A stretch of 64,000 nt of DNA from Bacteroidaceae bacterium (GTDB lineage Bacteria; Bacteroidota; Bacteroidia; Bacteroidales; Bacteroidaceae), in the NCBI GenBank assembly GCA_017503645.1, contig JAFVSR010000039.1, positions 30,729 through 94,728 on the forward strand, read 5' to 3'. The position numbers were made by a program, and so were the translations under genes. Positions 44,561 to 52,236 of this stretch are shown in pieces. The notes under the pieces were generated by a model. That model worked only from the letters and a program-made list of their open reading frames with translations, was not told where the DNA came from and searched no databases. Numbering within the stretch: position 1 is the stretch's first letter; the number at the start of each line of letters is the position of its first letter.

Positions 44561-45892
44561 TTACTCCTCTACAATTTCGCCAAGCAGTGTGGCCGCAGTG
44601 GAGTCGTTTATCTTCACCTTTACAAAATCGCCTATCTTGTGCCCCTTGCGGTCGAAAACCGCGGTGCGGTTCTGTTCGGTGCGGCCGAAGAACTGCTCGC
44701 GCGAGCGTTTCGATACACCCTCTATGAGCACCTCGTAGGTGTGGCCTATGCACTTTTTGTTGTTTGCTGCCGAGCACTCCTGTTGCAGAGCGATAATCTC
44801 GTTAAGGCGGCGCACCTTCTCTTTGTCCTCTATGTCGTCTTTCATATGGCGGCTGGCAAATGTACCAGGGCGTTCCGAATATTTGAACATAAAGGCGGCG
44901 TCGTATGAGCAGTGGCGCATAAGCGACAGGGTGGCCTGGTGGTCCTCCTCGGTCTCCCCGCAGAATCCTGCAATAATATCGGTGGAAAGGCCGCAATCGG
45001 GTACTATGGTGCGTATGGCCTCAATGCGCTCGAGGTACCACTCGCGGGTGTATTTGCGGTTCATTGCTTTGAGCATTGTGCTGCTGCCGCTCTGCACGGG
45101 CAGGTGTATGCTGCGGCACACATTGGGCTCCTCGGCTATCACGCGCAGCGTGTCGTCGCTCATATCCTTGGGGTGCGATGTGGTGAAGCGTATGCGTGTG
45201 GCAGGGGCGTGGCGTGCCACGCGGCGCAGCAGTTCGGGGAATGTGATGTGTGTGCCGTCGCTCTCCTCAAAGTTGTATGAATTCACGTTCTGTCCCAGCA
45301 GTATTATCTCCTTGAACCCTTTTGCCACAAGGTCGTCAACCTCGGCAAGAATGCTCTGTATGTCGCGGCTTCTTTCGCGGCCTCGGGTGTAGGGCACCAC
45401 GCAGTAGTGGCAGAAGTTGTTGCAGCCGCGCATTATCGATATGTAGCCCGACACGTTGCCGCTGCATATGCGCATAGGTATGATGTCGCGGTATGTTTCG
45501 GTGGTCGATAGTTCTATGTTCATAGCCGCGTGCCCCATTTCGGCTTCGGCAATGAGTTGTGGCAGCGACAGGTAGGCATCGGGGCCTGCCACAATGTTCA
45601 CCTTGTATTTTTCTATGAGCTCCTCTTTCACGCGCTCTGCCATACAGCCCACCACGCCTATGAGGATGTTCTTGCCACGGCGCATAGCATTGAGCTGGTC
45701 CAGGCGCCCGTATATCTTCTGCTCGGCATTGTCGCGTATGGAACAGGTGTTAAGCAGTATGAGGTCGGCCTCGGAAATCTCATTGGTCACCTCATATTCG
45801 GCCACTTTCAGTATTGAACCTATTACCTCGCTGTCGGCCACGTTCATCTGGCAGCCATATGTTTCTATAAACAGTTTCTTGCTCTTTTCCAC
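44561..45892 (-). CDS. miaB: tRNA-2-methylthio-N6-dimethylallyladenosine synthase
   Basis: A 443-residue radical-SAM methylthiotransferase. N-terminal cluster cysteines in ETYGCQMNVADSE, LLNTCSIRDNAEQK and GVVGCMAERVKEEL; radical-SAM motif RGCNNFCHYCVVPYTRGRER; C-terminal TRAM domain (YEVLIEGVSKRSREQFFGRT). It modifies A37 of tRNAs reading U-starting codons. Monocistronic. Third tRNA-modification gene type in the window after queA/queG and truB. Confidence 0.96.
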   Translation of the reverse strand: MEKSKKLFIETYGCQMNVADSEVIGSILKVAEYEVTNEISEADLILLNTCSIRDNAEQKIYGRLDQLNAMRRGKNILIGVVGCMAERVKEELIEKYKVNIVAGPDAYLSLPQLIAEAEMGHAAMNIELSTTETYRDIIPMRICSGNVSGYISIMRGCNNFCHYCVVPYTRGRERSRDIQSILAEVDDLVAKGFKEIILLGQNVNSYNFEESDGTHITFPELLRRVARHAPATRIRFTTSHPKDMSDDTLRVIAEEPNVCRSIHLPVQSGSSTMLKAMNRKYTREWYLERIEAIRTIVPDCGLSTDIIAGFCGETEEDHQATLSLMRHCSYDAAFMFKYSERPGTFASRHMKDDIEDKEKVRRLNEIIALQQECSAANNKKCIGHTYEVLIEGVSKRSREQFFGRTEQNRTAVFDRKGHKIGDFVKVKINDSTAATLLGEIVEE

Positions 45893-46004
45893 TTGTGTTA
45901 TGGTTTGAATTTGTGTGCGAAGATAGTGATAAAAACCAAATTCTCGGCAAAAATGGCTCTTCTATTGATGTGCCGCGGGCATAAAATATGTAATGCCATA
46001 TATA

Positions 46005-46050
46005 ATATAACAACCGTAAGGCTTCTACAGAAGCCTTACGGTTGTTATAT
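46005..46050 (-). terminator. Terminator of the tubulin-like operon
   Basis: A perfect 22-bp stem (46005-46026 with 46029-46050) around a 2-nt loop; it follows the stop of the last gene by 16 nt on the minus strand and also faces the upstream region of miaB. Confidence 0.9.
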
Positions 46051-46066
46051 GTGAAGTGTAAATCTA

Positions 46067-46804
46067 TTAGATTGTTATGTCATCGAGTGAGCCTGCATCA
46101 CCTTCGTCCTCAAGGCCCTTCATAATGTCCTCGGTAGTTTTGGACATAGCCTCTACGTTCTCAAAGTCAATACCATCTACATCGGAAAGGTCTGCGTTGG
46201 CATCCTTCATCTCACCCTCCTCGTTGAAGGTCTTTTCGTAAGCCTCGATGGTTTTCTTATACTCTTTGAGCTCGCTGTTCAGCTTTTTTACCTGCTTTAT
46301 CTCGTCACCCGAGAGCACCAAGCCTGTCAATGCACCTGTGGCAGCACCTTTCAATGCATCTTTTTTGTTTCCACCACCCAGAAGAGCGGCACCGGCACCT
46401 GTTAATGCGCCTTTACCCACATTGGCAAGGATTTTTGTAACCTCTTTTGTGCGTGCACTTACAATCTCTTTTGCCTTGTTGGCCGAACATACATTGCCAT
46501 TGGCATCGATGATGTGGTATCTTATTTTTGCTGTACCATCCTCGTTCTTCAATGTGTCACCGGCAGCATTTGTTTCATAAATCTTCTTCACGGTGAAGCT
46601 GATTTTATCGTTCAACAACGCTTTTACGTCAATGGAATCGTTGTTTTCGGCAGCCTCGGTAGTCTCGGCTGTTTCTGTGGCTGCAACTGCGCTGCTAACC
46701 TTTTCAGCAGCTTTGCTGAGTTTTTTCAGGAAACTTTGTGCCATTGCACCATTGCTGAGTGACAGCGCCAATACAAGCACAACTGATTTTAGAATTGTTT
46801 TCAT
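46067..46804 (-). CDS. Exported protein of unknown function with glycine-zipper segment
   Basis: A 245-residue protein; signal peptide MKTILKSVVLVLALSLSNGA with cleavage before QSFLKKL. An acidic/Ala-rich stretch (about 25-55) is followed by a compact region, then a glycine-rich hydrophobic part (about 130-165, ALTGAGAALLGGG and GAATGALTGLVLSG) like glycine-zipper proteins that insert in or span membranes, then a coiled coil (SELKEYKKTIEAYEKTFNEE) and an acidic tail. No known domain is assigned. Last of nine genes in the tubulin-like operon. Confidence 0.8.
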   Translation of the reverse strand: MKTILKSVVLVLALSLSNGAMAQSFLKKLSKAAEKVSSAVAATETAETTEAAENNDSIDVKALLNDKISFTVKKIYETNAAGDTLKNEDGTAKIRYHIIDANGNVCSANKAKEIVSARTKEVTKILANVGKGALTGAGAALLGGGNKKDALKGAATGALTGLVLSGDEIKQVKKLNSELKEYKKTIEAYEKTFNEEGEMKDANADLSDVDGIDFENVEAMSKTTEDIMKGLEDEGDAGSLDDITI

Positions 46805-46836
46805 AGTAATGTAATTAATTGGTTTATTTATTTAGT

Positions 46837-48408
46837 TTATTTTGTAAACATCTTAAGACGGAACTGTCTTTCCATATATGAGCCATTGGAGCGTCTCATC
46901 AAGTCGTCTTGTCCCAAGTAGTAAATCTTTACGTCGTCATTGTCCACGGGGCGGAAGATGAGACCTTTTGGCAGTTTGTTTCTGTTAAGTTCTATCTTTG
47001 CCTTGCCTGCGTAGTTTGTAACGCCTATCTGGGTGTAGTTGTGCGGGTTCTTGTCCTTAGTCTTTCTGAATCGTTTGTCTGTGGAGAACGTGCTCGCTGT
47101 TATGGCTTCTGTGCCATTGTATGCCCATATTTCCACGTCGGCTATGGCATTGCCCTCGTGCAAAGTCTTCCATTCCACAACGGTGAAGGTGATGCACAAA
47201 GGCATATTGTTGAGTATGTTCTCAAGTTTTTCAATGCGGCTCGAATAGAACTCGTCGGGCTTGTATGCGTTGAGAATCTGCAAGAAATCTATTGCGGCCG
47301 ATGTGTAGTCGGCTACCGTGTTCTGTGTGGCCGAGCCGCTCTCTTTCAGCTGGTTTATCTTTCTCAACGCCTTGGCGGCGAGGCTTTCATATCTGATGCA
47401 AGAGTCGCACAATGCAATCGAGGTCTTTATGTTCGACTTTATGCCCTCTGTGGCATCCTTGGCATTGAGTGCATTTTCAAAAGCAACTTTTGCCTCTTTG
47501 AACTTGCGTATGTCGAACAATTTGCCTCCCTCGCTCATATGCAGGCTGCAGTCGGTCTTGTATATCTCTTTCTCTATGATAAGCGGTAGCACCACATAGC
47601 ACTTTTTTGAGCGGGGGCCCATATCCGATATGTCGAGTGTTATCCTGTTGGAGTTGTCGCAATAGACATACACGGTGACAAGCTTGCTGTAGTGCTCCTG
47701 TGCTTTGTTAAGCTCTCTTCCAAGCTCGTCGAGCTTCTCCCACTCCTCGTCCTTGGCGTTGTCGATCTCCTTGAGGTATTTATCAAGTTCGTCGAATGCC
47801 TTCTGCGCATTCTCTACAGCTTTTTCGGCACTCTTTATAACCTCAATGGGAATTATTATAGATGTAATAACGAGGTCGCGGTCGCCATCTTTTTTCGCGC
47901 TCTTCTTTTCGAGTACGATTTGTGGCTCACACTCTATTTGCAGGTTTTCCAACGATGTGGTAAACTCCAGCTCGGCCTTCTCCTCATCGAGAATGGCATC
48001 GTTTGCCGTTGTCTGGTCGTCCATACGGATGGGGTTGGCAACCTCCTCCATACTGTAACCCACAAAGTGCCCGCGCTTTACGCCTGCAATGAAATCTGTT
48101 TTGTAAACATTGCCTCGGCGGTTTATCTCCACCTTGGGCTGTGCCACGTCGGTGAGTATCTCGTATTCATATATACCCAGGCTTTTTACGTGCTTGGGCG
48201 GTTTTATATCGGCTTTCTGTCCCTCTCCGATATTAACGATATTTATCACCAGGTCGTAATGCTTTGCGGCGATTATGATACCGTACATATTATCATCCTC
48301 ACTCGGGAAGTCGAGGCTCTTGTCTCTCTGCACCGAGATATATTCCGATTGTGCCAGCAGAGGCAATGTCAGAAACAGGCTTAATATAAATGTCAATCTC
48401 TTTATCAT
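46837..48408 (-). CDS. Exported protein of unknown function with coiled coil
   Basis: A 523-residue protein; signal peptide MIKRLTFILSLFLTLPLLA then QSEYISVQRDK. The N-terminal ~190 residues look beta-rich, followed by a coiled coil (about 190-240, KAVENAQKAFDELDKYLKEI), a TPR-like helical part containing FKEAKVAFENALNAKDATEG, and a C-terminal beta region (EGNAIADVEIWAYNGTEAIT) similar to carboxypeptidase-regulatory-like folds. No enzyme motif. It lies 32 nt before the glycine-zipper gene and 5 nt after the lipoprotein gene. Confidence 0.8.
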   Translation of the reverse strand: MIKRLTFILSLFLTLPLLAQSEYISVQRDKSLDFPSEDDNMYGIIIAAKHYDLVINIVNIGEGQKADIKPPKHVKSLGIYEYEILTDVAQPKVEINRRGNVYKTDFIAGVKRGHFVGYSMEEVANPIRMDDQTTANDAILDEEKAELEFTTSLENLQIECEPQIVLEKKSAKKDGDRDLVITSIIIPIEVIKSAEKAVENAQKAFDELDKYLKEIDNAKDEEWEKLDELGRELNKAQEHYSKLVTVYVYCDNSNRITLDISDMGPRSKKCYVVLPLIIEKEIYKTDCSLHMSEGGKLFDIRKFKEAKVAFENALNAKDATEGIKSNIKTSIALCDSCIRYESLAAKALRKINQLKESGSATQNTVADYTSAAIDFLQILNAYKPDEFYSSRIEKLENILNNMPLCITFTVVEWKTLHEGNAIADVEIWAYNGTEAITASTFSTDKRFRKTKDKNPHNYTQIGVTNYAGKAKIELNRNKLPKGLIFRPVDNDDVKIYYLGQDDLMRRSNGSYMERQFRLKMFTK

Positions 48409-48413
48409 ATCAA

Positions 48414-48773
48414 TTATTCGCTTATGGTTTCCATAAAGCCCTCAATTCCACCTTGCAGTTGGTGACCGAAGTTTTTAAGCATATTGCCAACCTCGCCCAT
48501 CGATTGCTTGGCAATTGTGGCATACATTTGCCCTTTCAAGCGGCCAATCTCTTTGAGCTCCTCGTTTGTGTAGTGGTGTTTCTCCATCTCTTCACTGATG
48601 CGGGAGAATTCGTCAATGGCCTCTTCCCACTCCTCGGCAGTGTATTCCGCGTACTCCTTTTCGGTCTCTTCAACAAGTGACCTTAAATTGTTTACGGCCA
48701 TCTGCGCCGGGTTGCACGATAGCAGAACCAGTGATAGAAGTATGCTTGAAAAAGCAGATATTATAGTTCTCAT
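48414..48773 (-). CDS. Small lipoprotein with helical body
   Basis: A 119-residue lipoprotein (LVLLSCN, Cys20). The body is almost wholly helical and acidic (YTAEEWEEAIDEFSRISEEM; YTNEELKEIGRLKGQMYATI). The pattern resembles a recurring family of short Bacteroidales lipoproteins (DUF6565-like in my recollection, not checked). Ends GGIEGFMETISE. It lies 12 nt after the NTF2-like gene. Function unknown. Confidence 0.78.
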   Translation of the reverse strand: MRTIISAFSSILLSLVLLSCNPAQMAVNNLRSLVEETEKEYAEYTAEEWEEAIDEFSRISEEMEKHHYTNEELKEIGRLKGQMYATIAKQSMGEVGNMLKNFGHQLQGGIEGFMETISE

Positions 48774-48785
48774 TCCTCAATAATT

Positions 48786-49802
48786 TTATAGATTGAATGC
48801 TCCTAATGTCGAAATGTCGTCGTCGGGCTCCAGTTTCACATCGCCGGCCCATTCGGGCTGCCAGGTGCGCACGTGAATTACCGGTTTGTCTTCCTCTGTG
48901 AAATCCCAAAGGAGGAACAGGTAGCCTGTGTCGCTGTAGTTGCTTGAACGCCACTCTTGGCGCAGGCGTACTCCATACATATTGCTGTTTACCTTTGAGC
49001 GTGTAATGCCGGGGCAGCCACCATCCTCGCCGTTGTCGCCAATCTCGCTGAATTTGACATCAATCCATTTGTTTCTCTTGAAGGCTCTTTCAAGATTTGA
49101 CAAATATTGCTGTTTGTTCTGTTTCTTGTAGTTTACCTTCATTTTGCTGTAGGGGCTTTCGGCATTGCTCACCATAGTGACGTTACCGGTGATGATGAGA
49201 GCGTCGTCGCTGAATATCCGCCTGAGGAACTCTATATCCTTTTTGTTATATGCAGTGCGGAAACGCTCGCAATAGGATAGAATCTTCATCTTGTGCTCCT
49301 GGTCCACGACGCCGCCGCAATTCTCCATACTCTCGGACAGTTGTGCATCTAGCGAGAAACGGAAATCCTTAATCACTCCCTGCTGGTCGAAATCGACAAC
49401 GGCCTCCTGGTATGTACCATTACCGAAGCTCTCGCCATCGACGGTTATGATGAGTGGAATGTGGCTCACCATAAACTCCTTGCCACCATCGAACACCCAG
49501 CATCTTTCCACAACCTCTTCGTCGTCGCAATAAAAATGTATATTTGCCCATAGCATAAGGAGTGCATCCTGTGCATCCTTTGTCATAGGCAGGTTCACAA
49601 TCTTTAGCGGGCGATTCTCCTTGTGTGCGTCGTTAATCTCGGTAAGCACCTTTGACAGGTTCTGCGACATTTTGTTTATTATAGATTTGTTGCTGAAGCT
49701 CTCATCGGCTGTTATAACTGCTGTAACTTCCTGTGCTGCAATGTTGCTGCTCAAAAAAACAGCAAGCAATAGAAAGATAGTTCCTTTACAAAGATTCTTC
49801 AT
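48786..49802 (-). CDS. Exported protein with NTF2-like domain
   Basis: A 338-residue protein; signal peptide MKNLCKGTIFLLLAVFLSSN with AAQEVTAVITADESF after it. An N-terminal region (LKIVNLPMTKDAQDALLMLW) resembles a conserved Bacteroidales exported family. From about residue 185 an NTF2/SnoaL-like part begins: YCERFRTAYNKKDIEFLRRI then FSDDALIITG, ending with YLFLLWDFTEEDKPVIHVRT and WQPE. Such domains bind small ligands or mediate protein contacts. It shares the tubulin-like operon, 22 nt after the preceding gene. Confidence 0.82.
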   Translation of the reverse strand: MKNLCKGTIFLLLAVFLSSNIAAQEVTAVITADESFSNKSIINKMSQNLSKVLTEINDAHKENRPLKIVNLPMTKDAQDALLMLWANIHFYCDDEEVVERCWVFDGGKEFMVSHIPLIITVDGESFGNGTYQEAVVDFDQQGVIKDFRFSLDAQLSESMENCGGVVDQEHKMKILSYCERFRTAYNKKDIEFLRRIFSDDALIITGNVTMVSNAESPYSKMKVNYKKQNKQQYLSNLERAFKRNKWIDVKFSEIGDNGEDGGCPGITRSKVNSNMYGVRLRQEWRSSNYSDTGYLFLLWDFTEEDKPVIHVRTWQPEWAGDVKLEPDDDISTLGAFNL

Positions 49803-49824
49803 AATAGGTTCAATTTATATTTTG

Positions 49825-50571
49825 TTAAAGTTTTATTATCAGTGCTCCTCGTTTTTTGTTGCCTCCTCTGTAGTTGTCGAGGCTGTCGGGTTGTCCCGTT
49901 TTGTAATTGGTGCGCTGTGCGCCGGGCGAGAGAATGGCTTCGATGTTGCCATCTATGTCGTACACAACCAGCGCATATGTCTCTATGTTGGGTGTTTCAT
50001 CGGTGTAACGGCCGAATTTTTTAATTACGCCTTCTGCTTTCAGCTCTTTAATGCAAGCAGCCAGAGCATCGTAATCGGTAAGTGGCAGTATGCGCTCGAT
50101 TGCTTTTGGCAGGGTTGGCTTTTCGGCTTCTTTTTTGCTGTTTATGGTTATTGTTGCGGGCGCCTTTTGTACAGCTGTTTCTACTGCGGGTACTTTTGGC
50201 GTGGCCGTTGCTGTGCCGTTGCTGCCGGCGCCTTCTATAATATTGTCTTTATGCACATATACAAAAGCCCTATACATATTGCCACGCGGCAGTTCTATCT
50301 TTTTTGCCACACTTTCCACGTTGTTGGCGATGGCGTTCCCGTTCTTCTCGGCCCAACTGTTCATCTGCCCTTGCAACGCCTCCATTGCACTGTTTAATGC
50401 CTCGCTCTTGTCGGGCAGGGTGCTCTCGTGATATATGTACTGCGAGTTCTTCTTTATGTTGTTAATCTCTTTTTTAAGCTCGCTGCTCTGCTGTGCTGCT
50501 GCATTGCCTGCAAACAGCGTTAAGAGAGCAAGCAAAAGTGTGGCGTAGTGCTGTTTCATATATGCAATCAT
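49825..50571 (-). CDS. Exported protein of unknown function, Bacteroidales family
   Basis: A 248-residue protein; signal peptide ending FAGNAAAQ. Sequence QSSELKKEINNIKKNSQYIY then HESTLPDKSEALNSAMEALQ, and KKIELPRGNMYRAFVYVHKD resembles a family I associate with Bacteroides clusters that also hold the NTF2-like protein. A Thr/Ala/Pro-rich linker (about 115-155) separates it from a C-terminal part (LTDYDALAACIKELKAEGVI...). The ATGA overlap with the preceding gene supports the start at 50571; a second ATG at 50559 is possible. Confidence 0.78.
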   Translation of the reverse strand: MIAYMKQHYATLLLALLTLFAGNAAAQQSSELKKEINNIKKNSQYIYHESTLPDKSEALNSAMEALQGQMNSWAEKNGNAIANNVESVAKKIELPRGNMYRAFVYVHKDNIIEGAGSNGTATATPKVPAVETAVQKAPATITINSKKEAEKPTLPKAIERILPLTDYDALAACIKELKAEGVIKKFGRYTDETPNIETYALVVYDIDGNIEAILSPGAQRTNYKTGQPDSLDNYRGGNKKRGALIIKL

Positions 50572-51662
50572 TGTATCTTCTTATAGTTGTTCTGGTTGAA
50601 AAATTTCTTGGTTACGTTTTGCATTGGGATATATACGAATAATCGTCCTTTGAGTATGCCTTCTTTCTTCTTTAGTGCTTCAATGGGCATCTCTACGCTC
50701 AGCATATGTGTGTACCCCAACAATTCGTTTGTCCAAAACAGTGTTCCGGTGTATTTGTCCTCTCTTTTCTCTTTAATACCGAAATATGCGGTGCATCCCT
50801 CCTCTTCGCACAACTGCTGCAAAGCTCTTAGGTCGACCGAGCAACTGCTTTCCTTGTAACCATATTTGTCGAGCTTCAGGTTGAGCCTGTAGTTGCCCTC
50901 GGTCTTGCTGCACAGCATTGTGTTCGACAGGCTTTTGTATGCATCCTTTTCGTTTGCTATAAGTTCCCATTTGCCCTCGTTCCGTTGGAAATAGAGGTCG
51001 TTCCTTATGGCATCAATCAAAAAATTATTGCCCTCCTTTACAAAATAGTCCTCCTCGGGGAAGTCTATCTCATAATTTACGGTGTCGTTCTCCTTTACCT
51101 TGTATCTAAGCATCTTTTTCAGGAACAGTTCCTCTAATTGCACGGCATCACAGCCTGTAAGTAGCTGGTAGTCCATCTCGAAGGATATCGACAACACGGT
51201 GCGATTCTCCCTTTTCCATTCAACGGAATAGCTTGTGAACGATTCGCAGGAGTAGTGGAATGTTTCATTGCCTGTGAACCGGAATATCTCGTTGGGTGTT
51301 CCCACGTTGAATTTTACATTGTCAAGCGCAAGTCTCACGGCGTGCTCTGTGTTATCCGCGGCAATTTTTTCCAGCAGATATCTTTCGATGAAATCGTATA
51401 AAACGGTTTCGTTCTTTTGTGCAATGGCACGGTTGAACAATTTGAACCCAATGTGTTCAACCTCCTTCCATTCATTCACCCTTATCGACAGCGGTCGTCC
51501 TTTGTACGAGTAATTGGTGTGCTCGCCAATGGAAAGGGTGTCAACTCCTTTCAGTTCCAGAAAAGCCGCCAATGCCTGCTGGCGTGGTGTGGCATAGTCG
51601 GTTGCCCATAACAGGGCAACCGACCACGCTAACATCACAATAAGGCATAAGCTCCTTTTCAT
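50568..51662 (-). CDS. Exported protein of unknown function
   Basis: A 364-residue protein with a signal peptide (MKRSLCLIVMLAWSVALLWA). The mature part begins TDYATPRQQALAAFLELKGV and alternates beta- and helix-prone stretches; no recognised domain, lipobox or catalytic motif. Contains charged repeats such as FLKKMLRYKVKENDTVNYEI. The start is 7 nt after the zinc-ribbon gene; the end overlaps the next gene by 4 nt. It is likely periplasmic or outer-membrane associated and co-expressed with the tubulin-like protein. Confidence 0.78.
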   Translation of the reverse strand: MKRSLCLIVMLAWSVALLWATDYATPRQQALAAFLELKGVDTLSIGEHTNYSYKGRPLSIRVNEWKEVEHIGFKLFNRAIAQKNETVLYDFIERYLLEKIAADNTEHAVRLALDNVKFNVGTPNEIFRFTGNETFHYSCESFTSYSVEWKRENRTVLSISFEMDYQLLTGCDAVQLEELFLKKMLRYKVKENDTVNYEIDFPEEDYFVKEGNNFLIDAIRNDLYFQRNEGKWELIANEKDAYKSLSNTMLCSKTEGNYRLNLKLDKYGYKESSCSVDLRALQQLCEEEGCTAYFGIKEKREDKYTGTLFWTNELLGYTHMLSVEMPIEALKKKEGILKGRLFVYIPMQNVTKKFFNQNNYKKIQ

Positions 51663-51669
51663 AGCTTGT

Positions 51670-52218
51670 TTACTTGTGGGTAATAATTACCCTGTTGCCA
51701 TCTTTCTGGTAAAGGGTAACAAGGTTCACCTCACCATTCACCCATTTGCCCTGTGCATACTCGCCGGGCTGGGCAACGATGTTGCCTTTTGAGCCGGGAA
51801 CAACACATTTTTTGTTAAACGTCATTGTTCCGTTGCCGTGAGGCTTGCCATTTTGTGTGGCACCTTCATATGTAAAGGGCTCTACGTTGTCGTCAACGAC
51901 CATACCCCCTGTGCTACCGCCATTTTCTTTACCCATTTCCACTTCTGTGTCACCACCTTTTTCGGTGCCACCGCCTGTTTTATCATCTCCAATTGAACTC
52001 AAGCCGATAGCTATACCGCCTATGATTGCTATGGCGCCGATGGCAAGAAGAATCTTCTTGCCGTGTTTTTTTATAACACCTCCACCGTCGTCTCCACCAC
52101 CAAACGGAATAAGTTGCTCGCCGCATTCGGGGCACACAAATTCGGTTTTCTCAACCTCCTGTATCTCGTTGCATTTTATGCAGTCTTCATTTCTGCATAT
52201 ACCTTTTACTTTTGCCAT
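51670..52218 (-). CDS. Zinc-ribbon membrane-anchored protein with MORN-like repeats
   Basis: A 182-residue protein with three parts. Residues 8-32 form a zinc ribbon (Cys8, Cys13, Cys16, Cys29, Cys32 in CRNEDCIKC and CPEC). After a Gly/Asp linker a single helix (about 56-73, ILLAIGAIAIIGGIAIG) crosses the membrane. The outside part, after a Gly/Glu-rich spacer, has two MORN-like units (YEGATQNGKPHGNGTMTF; YAQGKWVNGEVNLVTLYQKD). Topology with the ribbon in the cytoplasm would let it link the tubulin-like protein to the periplasm. It lies 18 nt after that gene. Function inferred from layout only. Confidence 0.8.
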   Translation of the reverse strand: MAKVKGICRNEDCIKCNEIQEVEKTEFVCPECGEQLIPFGGGDDGGGVIKKHGKKILLAIGAIAIIGGIAIGLSSIGDDKTGGGTEKGGDTEVEMGKENGGSTGGMVVDDNVEPFTYEGATQNGKPHGNGTMTFNKKCVVPGSKGNIVAQPGEYAQGKWVNGEVNLVTLYQKDGNRVIITHK

Positions 52219-52236
52219 ATTTTTTATCTGTTTTTA

